Shown: positions 18,731 to 27,259, counted from the stretch's first letter. The stretch is 60,478 bases of DNA from Roseobacter sp. (GCA_024636475.1 JAGXHA010000054.1:1-60478); one strand, 5' to 3'. Notes: a model not told the origin generated them from the sequence alone. Made by a program: numbers and translations.

Positions 18731-19981
18731 TTATTCTGTGATGTCCTTCATTGCCGTAAGAAGGGCGCGTATTTCGTCAAGCGTGTTGTAATGGCACAAC
18801 GACACGCGCACGGCTGCATCGAGGCCAAGCGGATCAAGGATATTGCCTGAATAATGGTCTGCCTTGCGAACGTGCGTCCGGATGCCCTGTGCGTTCAGCT
18901 TTTCGACGATCGTTGCCGCAGGGACAGATTTGAGGGCAAAGCACACCAATCCTTCACGGTCTGGGTTATCAGTGCCGCCCAGGATCGTCACATCCGGCAG
19001 ATCGGCAAGACCCGCGAGATTGCCCGTGCCAAATAGTATCGCATCGGTCAGTTGTTTCTCGTGGTCATGAATCGCGGCTCCGGCAGCTTCGATTTGGGCG
19101 CGGGGATCGGTGGTGTCAGACACCTGCGCGCCCAGCCATTCGAAATAGCGCACCACATCACTGAAGGTGGCATAGGATCCGGTATCGCGGGTGCCCATTT
19201 CCCAATTGCCGGCAGGGCCATTTTTAAGCGTTTCAATCGGCAGAGCAGTCAGCTTGTCCGAGGCCCAGGCGATGCCATAGCCATGGCGCGAGAATAGTTT
19301 GTAGGGCGAGATCACGTATCCATCGACCCCATAGCTGGCGATGTCGATGCGCCCATGGCTGGCGTGCTGGATGCCATCCACGAAGATGAACGCGTCAGGT
19401 GCGACGGCCCGGATCGCGGCACTGATACCAGCCACATCATTGGCGATGCCGGTAACCGGAGAGGTGTGCAGAATAGTTGCCACGCGGACCTCTGGCGTCA
19501 TCAAGGCGGCGTAGGCGGCAGGCGTAACTTGGCCAGAAGCGTCATCATGCGGAACGCTGATATAGGGTTTTCCCGCCATTGCGGCCCAATGTTGTGCGGC
19601 ACTGCGCGAGGCTGGATGTTCGACCGTAGACCCGATAACGGTTCCCTCTGGCGTGCCCATGACGGCCGTTCGGATCAGACGAAATGTCAGCTCCGTCCCA
19701 CTTTCGCCGACAAAGAACTGACCGTCGGGCGCGTTAAAGAATAGCGCCATGTCGGCCTTGGCCTTTTTGATCTTGGCCACGAGCGCATGGGCTGCGGGGT
19801 TGTCGCGGCCCTGATTGTCAGGGATCGACGCGAAAAGCGTCGAGGTCGCAACCACAGAATTCAGGGTCAAAGCACCGCCAGCGTTTTCAAAGAAAATGCG
19901 CGGCCCCTGAAACGGGCAGGTGTCCACATGGGCGAAGCTGTCGCGGATTGCTTGTGTAAGTTTCAAATTTTCTGTGAACAT
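18731..19981 (-). CDS. Aminotransferase class V, cysteine-desulfurase-like
   Basis: A 416-residue PLP enzyme of fold type I. FVDGIQHASHGRIDI contains the PLP-ring Asp and the His/Gln pair. The Schiff-base Lys is in SPYKLFSRHGYG, and the N-terminal ENAGGALTLN is the class V substrate loop. It resembles the non-SUF, SufS-like group often annotated as cysteine desulfurase or isopenicillin-N-epimerase-like. No sulfur-assembly genes flank it. It is on the same strand as the M20 gene with a 100-base gap, so the two may be co-expressed. Reaction unresolved. Confidence 0.85.
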   Translation of the reverse strand: MFTENLKLTQAIRDSFAHVDTCPFQGPRIFFENAGGALTLNSVVATSTLFASIPDNQGRDNPAAHALVAKIKKAKADMALFFNAPDGQFFVGESGTELTFRLIRTAVMGTPEGTVIGSTVEHPASRSAAQHWAAMAGKPYISVPHDDASGQVTPAAYAALMTPEVRVATILHTSPVTGIANDVAGISAAIRAVAPDAFIFVDGIQHASHGRIDIASYGVDGYVISPYKLFSRHGYGIAWASDKLTALPIETLKNGPAGNWEMGTRDTGSYATFSDVVRYFEWLGAQVSDTTDPRAQIEAAGAAIHDHEKQLTDAILFGTGNLAGLADLPDVTILGGTDNPDREGLVCFALKSVPAATIVEKLNAQGIRTHVRKADHYSGNILDPLGLDAAVRVSLCHYNTLDEIRALLTAMKDITE

Positions 19982-20126
19982 TTTGTGCCCTGACTGCGTT
20001 AGCTTCTGTGCTTGTCGGATTTCTGCGCTGGATTCCCTTCAAATCACAAGAGAAATTAACTGCTTTGGTCATTTGCTTTTGCGTGCGGCCGGGCGCGAAC
20101 TTGAAATTGCAGTGCTGGAGCAGAAA

Positions 20127-20984
20127 ATGGCCCCTTTGATTCAACGAAGTGTCTCGCGGAAAAAACAGGAAGAAGAGGAATCGGAAGAACGCTCTGTTTC
20201 CGAGGCAATCCCCCTCTCTCCGAAGCTGATCTATGAAGTGATCTGCCGTGAGGGCGAAGAAGAGTTGGGACGCACCAAGCGGTCTTTGATCTGGTCCGGG
20301 ATTGCTGCGGGCATCATGATCAGTCTGTCGGTTCTGGGCGAGGCGATTTTCCGTACCTATCTGCCCGACACACCCTATCGGTTCCTGATCGAAAATCTTG
20401 GGTATTCCCTGGGGTTCCTGGCGGTCATTATGGGGCGGATGCAGTTGTTCACCGAGAACACGATTACGACTGTGCTGCCCGTAATGCGCGACAGAACCTG
20501 GCATTCGCTGGGGTGCATGCTGCGTCTTTGGGGGATCGTGTTAGCGGCCAACGTTGTCGGCGCATTTGCAGCGGCGATGCTGTTCATGTGGACGCCTGCA
20601 TTCTCGCCAGACATCATTCCTGCGGTATTGGACCTGTCCCATCACGCGACACATATGGGGGCCTATAATGGGTTCTGGCGCGCGATACCGGCTGGTGTGA
20701 TCGTGGCCTTGATCGTGTGGATGCTACCCCAAGCGGCGGATCAGACGTCGTTCCTTTTGATCCTTGTCTTCACGTGGTTGATCGCTGCCGGTGATTTCGC
20801 CCATATCGTTGCCGGATCGGTCGAGATGGCTATCATGATTTTGAACGGTCAACTTGGGTTTTCTGGTGCTGTATTTGGGTTCTTCCTTCCGGTTCTTGCG
20901 GGCAACATTGTCGGCGGGACAATCATCTTTACCCTCGTGGCTTGGGGTCAGGTGCGCGATGAGGTAGAAGAGAACGGGCAGTAA
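20127..20984 (+). CDS. Formate/nitrite transporter family channel (YfdC-like)
   Basis: 285 residues from ATG 20127, chosen because GGAG lies six bases ahead; the longer open frame would overlap the divergent aminotransferase gene. The first 50 or so residues are a charged cytoplasmic segment rich in Glu and Arg. Six hydrophobic helices follow, with the FNT-type stretch LGYSLGFLAVIMGRMQLFTENT. This matches the YfdC subgroup rather than FocA or NirC themselves. Members form pentamers that pass small monovalent anions. No formate or nitrite enzyme lies nearby, so the solute is uncertain. Confidence 0.85.
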   Translation: MAPLIQRSVSRKKQEEEESEERSVSEAIPLSPKLIYEVICREGEEELGRTKRSLIWSGIAAGIMISLSVLGEAIFRTYLPDTPYRFLIENLGYSLGFLAVIMGRMQLFTENTITTVLPVMRDRTWHSLGCMLRLWGIVLAANVVGAFAAAMLFMWTPAFSPDIIPAVLDLSHHATHMGAYNGFWRAIPAGVIVALIVWMLPQAADQTSFLLILVFTWLIAAGDFAHIVAGSVEMAIMILNGQLGFSGAVFGFFLPVLAGNIVGGTIIFTLVAWGQVRDEVEENGQ

Positions 20985-21036
20985 CTTTGGCTGCCCTGTT
21001 ATACCGAGAGGACCCCGCGTTTTGGGACACAAACCA

Positions 21037-21954
21037 ATGGAAACGATAAAGCTGTATTGGTCCGCACTTAAGGCCACATTCGGCGAGATCGGCGAAAAGA
21101 ACGTTGGTTTGATCGCAGCAGGGGTGGCGTTCTATGGAATGCTATCGCTGTTCCCGGCGCTTGCTGCCTTGGTGGCAATCTTAAGCCTGATTTCAGACCC
21201 GAACGTGGTGATTGCACAGCTTGAAGAGATGCGTGGGCTGCTGCCCGATGACGTTTACAAGATCATAAACGCGCAGGTTGTGTCGCTGGTTACCACCAGT
21301 TCAGGGACGCTGGGCTGGGCCGGTACGGTTTCTGTGTTAGCGGCTTTGTGGTCCGCACGGGCAGGTGTCGGTGCAATGATGACCGGCCTGAACAGTGTCT
21401 ATAATCAACGCAACCGAAACACAGCCCATCACTATTTCAGGGCGCTGATCTTGACGTTCAGTTTGGTGATGGTCGGGATTATTGCACTGGTGACTGTGGT
21501 TATCGCGCCAATCGTTCTGGCGTTTGTCCCACTGGGTGCATTTGGAACGATGGTCGCAGATTTGATCCGTTGGACAATTGCCATTACCGTCTTGTTGGCG
21601 GGCATCGGCATATTATACCGCTTTGGTCCGAACCGACAGCCCGCAAAAATTGGCTGGCTCACATTTGGTGCAGTGTTTGCCGTGGTTTCATGGGCCGTAG
21701 TCTCTATCGGATTCAGCTACTACGTCGCTAACTTTGGCAATTATAATCAGGTTTATGGATCTATTGGTGCCGTGATAGCGATGCTTGTCTGGCTTTGGAT
21801 CAGTAGTTTTCTGGTTCTGATGGGGGCGTCCTGGAATGCCCAGGTCGAACTTCGCGTTCATTCCGATACGACTGTCGGTCGGTCACGTCCGCAGGGCGAA
21901 AGGGGTGCCTATGTCGCAGACAGCTTTGTGACGCCCCAAAAGGACCAAGCATGA
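21037..21954 (+). CDS. YihY/BrkB family inner-membrane protein
   Basis: 305 residues if ATG 21037 is used; a TTG at 21022 in the same frame would add five. The signature AAGVAFYGMLSLFPALAALVA in the first helix and VYGSIGAVIAMLVWLWISSFLVLMG near the end are typical of the YihY/BrkB (once 'ribonuclease BN') family, which has about six membrane helices. The function in bacteria is not settled; the family is not the tRNA nuclease. It lies 52 bases after the FNT gene on the same strand and ends two bases before the convergent Crp/Fnr gene. Confidence 0.88.
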   Translation: METIKLYWSALKATFGEIGEKNVGLIAAGVAFYGMLSLFPALAALVAILSLISDPNVVIAQLEEMRGLLPDDVYKIINAQVVSLVTTSSGTLGWAGTVSVLAALWSARAGVGAMMTGLNSVYNQRNRNTAHHYFRALILTFSLVMVGIIALVTVVIAPIVLAFVPLGAFGTMVADLIRWTIAITVLLAGIGILYRFGPNRQPAKIGWLTFGAVFAVVSWAVVSIGFSYYVANFGNYNQVYGSIGAVIAMLVWLWISSFLVLMGASWNAQVELRVHSDTTVGRSRPQGERGAYVADSFVTPQKDQA

Positions 21955-21955
21955 T

Positions 21956-22684
21956 TTACATCAGTGGCCGTTTGCGAGGGGTCGACCGTTCAAGCAATGC
22001 AGCTTTCGCTAGTTTGTCCAGATCGTTGATCTGCAACACATGATCCGACCAAGACGCTAACTGACTGTCGCGCAGCTTGCTGAGTGTCTTGTTGGTGTGG
22101 ACCAAAGACAGGCCCAAGGCGTCTGCAAGATCCCGTTGCGTATAAGGGAGGGGCATCGTGTTTTGCGAAACCATGTCCAAGGCCATGCCACGCTCAAAGA
22201 ATTTGAGCAAAGCCCAGGAGACCGCTTGCAGGGCGGTGCGCTGGCCAATGGTCGCTAGTGTTTCGCCCAGAAAATGTTCCTCGACTGCGGCGAGCCAAGT
22301 GATGTCAAATGCGCGATTGGGATAGGTTTTGAAGAAATTCCAAAAGTCGGACCGGTTGAAAACGCAAAGCCGCATGTGGGTACGCGCCTCGACGGTATGG
22401 CCCATTTCACCCAGCATCCCCGCTTGTAGCCCCAAGAAATCACCGGGGAACACAAAATTAAGAACTTGGCGCTCGCCATTTTCGAGTTTTTTGTCGCGAA
22501 TCCCCATCCCTGACAAAGTCGTATAAAGCTGAGGCGCATTCGACCCTTCCATCAAGATGGTTGTGTCAGGCTCGACCGTCAGCTCTCCAACCTTGAATTT
22601 CTGCATGGTTTCAAGCTCTTCCTTCGTCATTGTGACAAAGGCATCCTTTTTATTAAGTGGGCAATAAAGGCATTCAGTACTCAT
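21956..22684 (-). CDS. Crp/Fnr family transcriptional regulator
   Basis: 242 residues. A cyclic-nucleotide-binding-like beta barrel (about residues 25-145, with VFPGDFLGLQAGMLGEMG) is followed by a winged helix whose recognition region is YTQRDLADALGLSLVHTNKTLSKL. The N-terminus has CLYC, and a third Cys lies in the barrel (RLCVF); the four-Cys set of oxygen-sensing FNR is not present, so iron-sulfur sensing is unlikely though not excluded. It is divergent from the degenerate receiver gene and near the general stress module. No FNR-type palindrome is visible upstream. Confidence 0.88.
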   Translation of the reverse strand: MSTECLYCPLNKKDAFVTMTKEELETMQKFKVGELTVEPDTTILMEGSNAPQLYTTLSGMGIRDKKLENGERQVLNFVFPGDFLGLQAGMLGEMGHTVEARTHMRLCVFNRSDFWNFFKTYPNRAFDITWLAAVEEHFLGETLATIGQRTALQAVSWALLKFFERGMALDMVSQNTMPLPYTQRDLADALGLSLVHTNKTLSKLRDSQLASWSDHVLQINDLDKLAKAALLERSTPRKRPLM

Positions 22685-22767
22685 AATATTTTCCTGACTG
22701 GTATGTCATAGTTTATAGTTACCTCACTCAAGCCTTGTTAGGCTGCAATCTGGAGTTGGGGTTGTAG

Positions 22768-23130
22768 ATGACCGAGTTTTATATTTTCGAAAGTGACCCT
22801 TTGGTCCGGGCTGACATTATCGACATCGTAGGAGAGCTTGATCCTAGGTTGGCAATCAATGTGGCAGAGACAACGGACTTTTTGGCAAACAGACTGTCTT
22901 TATCATCAAATTCATCGGTCGTTATTCTGTCTGGTCAAAGCGATCAGCTTGACACTTTTTTCTCTCAGACCCATCCGTCGCTCCGTCAAAGCTTTGTCGT
23001 CATTGGCGACGGTGACAGATCATTTTTGCCGGAAGATTATTTCATAAGTCCAGTTTTGCGCCCCTTTTCCGACAAGAGTTTGTCGGAGGGGATCAAAAAC
23101 GCGCTTTCTTTCCTGCGTTCAGACCATTGA
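22768..23130 (+). CDS. Degenerate receiver-domain protein (no phospho-Asp)
   Basis: A 120-residue single domain with the alternating beta/alpha layout of a response-regulator receiver. The first strand ends with acidic Glu8 and Asp10 (FESDPLV). The third strand, VVILSG, has Ser55 where the phosphorylated Asp belongs, and the strand-5 Lys is Arg98 in VLRPF. It could therefore bind a partner without being phosphorylated. There is no output domain. It is divergent from the Crp/Fnr gene, and its last 38 bases overlap the end of the convergent Holin-X-like gene. The assignment rests on fold pattern, so it is moderate. Confidence 0.55.
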   Translation: MTEFYIFESDPLVRADIIDIVGELDPRLAINVAETTDFLANRLSLSSNSSVVILSGQSDQLDTFFSQTHPSLRQSFVVIGDGDRSFLPEDYFISPVLRPFSDKSLSEGIKNALSFLRSDH

Positions 23131-23470
23131 TAAAGGCAGCGATAATACCCGGAATACCATCCAATCCGTTGGATAGTTTTTCTTTTTGCTGCGATTGATA
23201 GCGTAACATTTCTTCGTGTTTTTTGCGTTTTCGGCTTCGCGACTTGGCGGATATCACAGCGACCAAAATAAGCCCCACGCCGGCAAAAATACCACCAAGG
23301 ATCAGGCATGCGAAAAGCGCTGTGGTGACGGTTAACAGGAAAAGCCACAGCGCCCCCGTCAGGAACGCAGATCCGATCACAAGACACAAAGATGCGCCCA
23401 GACCAAGTGCAGCGGTCTGGGCGGTCTCGGCTGCTTTGTTGGCAACCTTATCTGTTAATTGGTCTAGCAT
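23093..23470 (-). CDS. Holin-X (phage holin superfamily-like) membrane protein
   Basis: 125 residues with two adjoining hydrophobic helices (about 22-45 and 48-72), an Arg/Lys-rich cytoplasmic stretch (SRSRKRKKHEE) and a Gly/Ala-rich tail. This matches the Actinobacterial Holin-X/'phage holin family' proteins found next to DUF883 genes in many bacteria; they are not part of a prophage here. It starts with TAATG overlap on the DUF883 stop, so the two are translationally coupled and share the EcfG promoter upstream. Stress-time envelope function is an inference. Confidence 0.75.
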   Translation of the reverse strand: MLDQLTDKVANKAAETAQTAALGLGASLCLVIGSAFLTGALWLFLLTVTTALFACLILGGIFAGVGLILVAVISAKSRSRKRKKHEEMLRYQSQQKEKLSNGLDGIPGIIAAFINGLNAGKKARF

Positions 23471-23772
23471 TAACGGCGTGCCGTGATGAGCCCGACCAAA
23501 AATCCGACGCCCGCCGCAATGCCTAGTGCCGTTGCGGGCTGTGTGCGAATAAACGCCTCTGCACTTTGTTGCGCTTCCACCGCTTTTTCTTTTCCGGCTT
23601 CTGCATAGTCGTGTGCGGCAGATCGCGCCTGATCCGTGGCGTCACGCGCTTTGGTCTTGCTATAATCGCTCATCGACCCCGTGAGGGCTGCGATGTCGTC
23701 TTTAAGCGCTAACATTTGAATCGAAAGATCTTCGACTGTTACATCTTTTTGCGCACCTACATCCTTGGCCAT
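23470..23772 (-). CDS. DUF883 (ElaB/YqjD/YgaM-like) membrane-anchored protein
   Basis: 100 residues: a long amphipathic helix (about 15-75, rich in Ala, Asp and Lys) and a C-terminal glycine-rich membrane anchor ALGIAAGVGFLVGLITARR, the hallmark of the ElaB/YqjD/YgaM family. In E. coli, RpoS-controlled members tether to the inner membrane and bind ribosomes in stationary phase. AGGAGA stands eight bases before ATG 23772. A near-perfect EcfG promoter lies 34 bases upstream, consistent with stress control by the adjacent module. Confidence 0.85.
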   Translation of the reverse strand: MAKDVGAQKDVTVEDLSIQMLALKDDIAALTGSMSDYSKTKARDATDQARSAAHDYAEAGKEKAVEAQQSAEAFIRTQPATALGIAAGVGFLVGLITARR

Positions 23773-23805
23773 CGATTATCTCCTTTGTTTGTCGTTTCGT
23801 GACAT

Positions 23806-23831
23806 AACGCGCTGTCCCAAGGATCAGTTCC
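23806..23831 (-). promoter_or_regulatory. EcfG-dependent promoter of the DUF883 operon
   Basis: On the minus strand GGAAC, then 17 bases, then CGTT. This is the consensus for the alphaproteobacterial general stress sigma factor. It ends 34 bases before the DUF883 start, and the sigma factor gene is 1.2 kb away. Confidence 0.8.
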
Positions 23832-23860
23832 AGACAATCACCTATTTGCAGTGCGTTAAC

Positions 23861-23890
23861 AAAAAAAGACCACGCAATTTGCGTGGCCTT
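23861..23890 (-). terminator. Intrinsic terminator after phyR
   Basis: On the minus strand CCACGCAA and TTGCGTGG form an eight-pair stem with a very small loop, followed within two bases by a run of seven T. It lies 22 bases after the phyR stop and separates phyR from the DUF883 promoter. Confidence 0.8.
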
Positions 23891-23911
23891 TAAGTCAGTT
23901 TAGAAAAAATA

Positions 23912-24721
23912 TCAGGAGTTCAGCGTTTCCGTTGATGAAAAGAACATCGCCTGAGATACTGCCGAAACCACCTGATCGACACTGTAGGGCTTGGAAATCA
24001 GGAACGCAGGTTCGGGCTTGTCCCCGGTCAAAAGACGTTCGGGGAAGGCTGTGATAAAGATGACCGGACGCTGTCCAAGTTCAGCAAGTAAGTCATTCAC
24101 CGCGTCGATACCCGAGGAGTTATCCGCCAACTGGATATCAGCAAGGATCAAGTCGGGCACATCTGCCTTACCCAGTTTAACCGCCTCGCTTCGGGTGCGT
24201 GCAATCCCGGTTATGCGGTGGCCCATGTCGGCAACAATCGATTCAATATCCATCGCGATGATCGCTTCGTCTTCAATGATCATGACCGAACCCATGACAC
24301 TGTCCGCCATTTCGCGCCGCGCGATCTGAACCAATTGGCTTGCTTCTTGTTCATCGACACCAATGATCATGCCAACCTCTTCAAAGGAAAAACCCTCGAT
24401 CGTGTGCAGCAGCAGCGCTTCGCGGCTGTGATTGGTCAGTTTGGCCAGATGTTTTTGTGCTTTGGCCCGCGCGCCGCTTTCGCCTTCTTCAATTGGGGCA
24501 CCAGCACTTGCCCAAATGCTGTAAAGGACCTTAAAAATTCCCGGACGCACATTCGTGCCGTCCAAGACAGACCGATCCACCAGAATTGCCTCAAGTGCCG
24601 CAGCAGCGAACGCGTCACCACTGGTCTGGCTGCCCGTAAGCGCGCGCGCGTAGCGGCGCAAATAAGGCAGGCACTGGCCAAGCGCATCGCTGACACTTGT
24701 GTTTTCTGTGACATCCGTCAT
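23912..24721 (-). CDS. phyR: Anti-anti-sigma response regulator PhyR
   Basis: 269 residues with the PhyR layout. A sigma-factor-like domain (residues about 10-140, with region-4-like REALLLHTIEGFSFEEVGMIIG) is fused to a C-terminal receiver. Receiver residues are Glu150/Asp151, phospho-acceptor Asp195 in LILADIQLAD, Thr224 in FITAFPERLLTG (the FATGUY-type region) and Lys244. When phosphorylated, PhyR binds NepR and frees EcfG. It is divergent from nepR-ecfG and has its own EcfG promoter, giving positive feedback. All key residues are intact. Confidence 0.95.
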   Translation of the reverse strand: MTDVTENTSVSDALGQCLPYLRRYARALTGSQTSGDAFAAAALEAILVDRSVLDGTNVRPGIFKVLYSIWASAGAPIEEGESGARAKAQKHLAKLTNHSREALLLHTIEGFSFEEVGMIIGVDEQEASQLVQIARREMADSVMGSVMIIEDEAIIAMDIESIVADMGHRITGIARTRSEAVKLGKADVPDLILADIQLADNSSGIDAVNDLLAELGQRPVIFITAFPERLLTGDKPEPAFLISKPYSVDQVVSAVSQAMFFSSTETLNS

Positions 24722-24748
24722 TTATGTTAGTCCTTTTAAAATATTTCT

Positions 24749-24774
24749 GGAACCAAACCCCGAACAAGTGTGTT
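24749..24774 (+). promoter_or_regulatory. EcfG-dependent promoter of nepR-ecfG-kinase
   Basis: GGAAC, 17 bases, TGTT on the plus strand, 52 bases before the nepR start. It overlaps the oppositely directed phyR promoter over most of its length. Confidence 0.7.
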
Positions 24775-24781
24775 TAGTTCC
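24756..24781 (-). promoter_or_regulatory. EcfG-dependent promoter of phyR
   Basis: On the minus strand GGAAC, 17 bases, GGTT, 35 bases before the phyR start. The -35 element of each divergent promoter lies just beyond the -10 element of the other, so two polymerases could not occupy both at once. Confidence 0.7.
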
Positions 24782-24825
24782 AGATCGTGTGCAAAAAAAT
24801 CAAACTTAAGTCAGGAACATTGTTG

Positions 24826-24981
24826 ATGCAGTTAGGCCAAAACGATGACCAAGAACGTTTTATCGACGAAAACCTTCGGCGTGTCTATGAAGAGACTGTG
24901 GATGAAGGAATTCCTGACAAGTTCAAGGATTTGCTGAAAAAACTTAAAGATCAAGAGAAAAGCACTGGGCAACAGCAATGA
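24826..24981 (+). CDS. nepR: Anti-sigma factor NepR
   Basis: A 51-residue protein from ATG 24826, with AGGA nine bases ahead; an upstream GTG at 24787 gives a longer N-terminus with no ribosome site. FIDENLRRVYEETVDEGIPDKFKDLL is the conserved two-helix NepR core that binds EcfG or the sigma-like domain of PhyR. The length is typical. Its stop overlaps the ecfG start (ATGA), giving coupled translation of anti-sigma and sigma. Confidence 0.93.
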   Translation: MQLGQNDDQERFIDENLRRVYEETVDEGIPDKFKDLLKKLKDQEKSTGQQQ

Positions 24982-25535
24982 GCAGTGCCGACCCGCGCGA
25001 CGAGCTGGTAGAGCATCTGCCAGCCATGCGCGCCTTTGCGATCAGCTTGACCAGAAATGGTGCGATTGCCGACGACATGGTTCAAGATACTGTCGTCAAG
25101 GCTTGGACAAATATAGATAAATTTGAGGTCGGCACCAATATGCGTGCCTGGCTTTTTACGATTTTGCGCAACACGTATTATTCGTCCCGCCGCAAGGCAA
25201 ACCGTGAAGTTGCAGACATCGATGGTGTTTTCACCGAAAGCTTGGCTGAGAAACCAGCGCATGATGGGCACATGCAGATGACAGATTTCCGCAAAGCATT
25301 GGGCGAGCTTAAAGACGAACAAAGAGAGGCGCTTTTGTTGGTTGGTGCGTCTGGCTTTTCGTATGAAGAGGCCGCCGAGATGTGTGGTGTCGCCGTTGGC
25401 ACGATCAAAAGCCGGACCAACCGGGCGCGCGCGCGAATTTCCGAGCTTATGGGCCTGAAAGAAGACGAAAGTCTGGAAATGACAGATGATGCGACGATGT
25501 CAGTCATCTCCTCATCAAAAGTGTCGTCCTTTTAA
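24978..25535 (+). CDS. ecfG: General stress ECF sigma factor EcfG
   Basis: 185 residues with ECF sigma regions 2 (DDMVQDTVVKAWTNIDKF, RAWLFTILRNTYYSSRRK) and 4 (LLVGASGFSYEEAAEMCGVAVGTIKSR). The region 4 pattern, the partner NepR gene in front and PhyR divergent identify the EcfG (ECF15) group. It directs transcription from GGAAC-N16/17-GTT promoters, four of which are seen nearby. A 20-residue acidic/Ser-rich tail follows region 4. The histidine kinase gene begins two bases after its stop. Confidence 0.95.
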   Translation: MSSADPRDELVEHLPAMRAFAISLTRNGAIADDMVQDTVVKAWTNIDKFEVGTNMRAWLFTILRNTYYSSRRKANREVADIDGVFTESLAEKPAHDGHMQMTDFRKALGELKDEQREALLLVGASGFSYEEAAEMCGVAVGTIKSRTNRARARISELMGLKEDESLEMTDDATMSVISSSKVSSF

Positions 25536-25537
25536 CC

Positions 25538-27259
25538 ATGACTTCGGGCTTTTTCGCTAACGATTTGCTGCGGGGCCTGACCTTCCGGATTCTGCTGTTC
25601 CTGTCGTTGGCGCTTTTGCCCATCGGTCTGATCGCCGTCGTCCAAACCCGCGAGATTGCAGATCAGAACACCGCTAATGCCGAGCTGTCGTTGCTTGCGA
25701 TAACAGAGCAGGCATCATCAACCGAAAGTGGTCTGATCCAAGAAGCGTTTGGCGGTGCTGACGCGCTGGCGTCGGTTGTAAACCTGATCAAGTCAGACAG
25801 TTTTTCGTGCAGCGCGTTTTTGCGCGAATATCAGCAGACCTCCAATCTTTATACGCTCGTCAGCTTTGTCACTGTGGCAGGGGAAATGAACTGCGTGTCA
25901 TCTGGCATTTCGACAGATGTTTCAGAGCACGAAGTTTACAAAAAGATGATGGAGGCACAGCAGCGGACAGCCAACCTGGCGATAATGCCAGCCCAAAGCA
26001 AAGAACCGGTTTTGATTATCAGTGTGCCGCTGCGTTCGAATAACGAGCTGTTGGGCTTTGTGAACATGTCGATCCCCGAGCGCGTGTTCGGTCAGGTGTC
26101 TGAACCGGGTCTTGAAACACGCCCCGTGGCCCTGCTGACCTTTAACGCCAAGGGCGAGATCCTGACGGCCGAGGATGATCGCAGCATAGCCGAAGCAGAA
26201 TTGCCAATGCTGCAAGAGTTGCAGTGGTATGCAGGTCAATCCGGTCGGGTCATCAGAGACACGAACAAACGCGGTGAGAACCGGGTCTATGCCATCCTGC
26301 CGATTATACCCGGCGTGGTCTATGCGATGAGCGTCTGGCCGGAGGATTCGCCCTTGCTGCGCGCTGGTGCGACAACAAGACTGAACCTTCTGCTTCCCGT
26401 AATCATGTGGATTGCAAGCTTGATCGTTGCGTTCTGGGCGCTCAATCGATTGGCGATCAAACATATTCGCAAACTCGGTCGTCAGATGCGCCAATTCGCG
26501 CTGAACAGGACATTGCCGCGCGCACCGCTTGATGGTGTTGTGCCTACCGAGATCATGAACATGGAAGAGGCGTTTGTCGGGATGGCGGAATCGATTCTGC
26601 GCGACGAAGCAAAGCTGGAAGACAACTTGCGCCAAAAGAACATCCTTTTGAAGGAAGTTCATCATCGGGTTAAAAATAACCTGCAGTTGATTTCATCGAT
26701 CATGAATATGCAGATCCGTCAGGCACCCACAATGGATTCCAAACGCGTTTTGCAGCGGCTTCAGGACCGGATCCTCAGCCTCGCGACCGTCCACAGAAGC
26801 CTGTATCAAGATGATAACCTGACCCGCGTCGACGGGGGTGTCTTGATGCATGAAATCGTGAACCAGTTGCTCAGCGTTGGCCTTGCGACTGGATCTGGCG
26901 TGAAGGTGATCCAAAAATACGAGGCGATCCAGCTTGACCCCGATGACGCTGCACCGCTGACGCTGCTTGTCTCTGAAGCCGTGACAAATGCGTTGAAATA
27001 TGTGGCGGTCGCTGAATTGGATAAGGGCCTGATAGAGATAAGTCTAAAGTATACCGCTCCAGAAATGGCTCTGCTGTTGATTAAAAACTCAACAGGTTCA
27101 GGCGAGATAGAAGAGGGCACTGGCTTGGGATCACGCTTGATCCACGCGTTCTCCCGTCAACTTAACGGCCAATTCGACGTTATCAAAGACGCCAACAGCT
27201 ACACGCTGCGTGTTGAGTTCCCCGTGCCGCTGCAAGCTAAGATTGTCTATGATTATTAG
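25538..27259 (+). CDS. HisKA_2 sensor histidine kinase of the general stress response
   Basis: 573 residues. A first membrane helix (about 16-36) and a second near 290-305 enclose a periplasmic sensor region that includes Cys86 and Cys116. A HAMP-like linker is followed by the HWE/HisKA_2 phosphoacceptor KEVHHRVKNNLQLISSI (His375), the N box LLVSEAVTNALKYV and the G box GTGLGSRLI. Kinases of this class phosphorylate PhyR. Position as the third gene of nepR-ecfG-kinase makes PhyR the obvious target. The signal is unknown; the two sensor cysteines are worth noting. Confidence 0.9.
   Translation: MTSGFFANDLLRGLTFRILLFLSLALLPIGLIAVVQTREIADQNTANAELSLLAITEQASSTESGLIQEAFGGADALASVVNLIKSDSFSCSAFLREYQQTSNLYTLVSFVTVAGEMNCVSSGISTDVSEHEVYKKMMEAQQRTANLAIMPAQSKEPVLIISVPLRSNNELLGFVNMSIPERVFGQVSEPGLETRPVALLTFNAKGEILTAEDDRSIAEAELPMLQELQWYAGQSGRVIRDTNKRGENRVYAILPIIPGVVYAMSVWPEDSPLLRAGATTRLNLLLPVIMWIASLIVAFWALNRLAIKHIRKLGRQMRQFALNRTLPRAPLDGVVPTEIMNMEEAFVGMAESILRDEAKLEDNLRQKNILLKEVHHRVKNNLQLISSIMNMQIRQAPTMDSKRVLQRLQDRILSLATVHRSLYQDDNLTRVDGGVLMHEIVNQLLSVGLATGSGVKVIQKYEAIQLDPDDAAPLTLLVSEAVTNALKYVAVAELDKGLIEISLKYTAPEMALLLIKNSTGSGEIEEGTGLGSRLIHAFSRQLNGQFDVIKDANSYTLRVEFPVPLQAKIVYDY

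Noticed and set aside
23093..23470. Prophage holin
   Set aside because: Although the family name includes 'holin', it is coupled to a DUF883 gene under a stress promoter and no phage genes are near.
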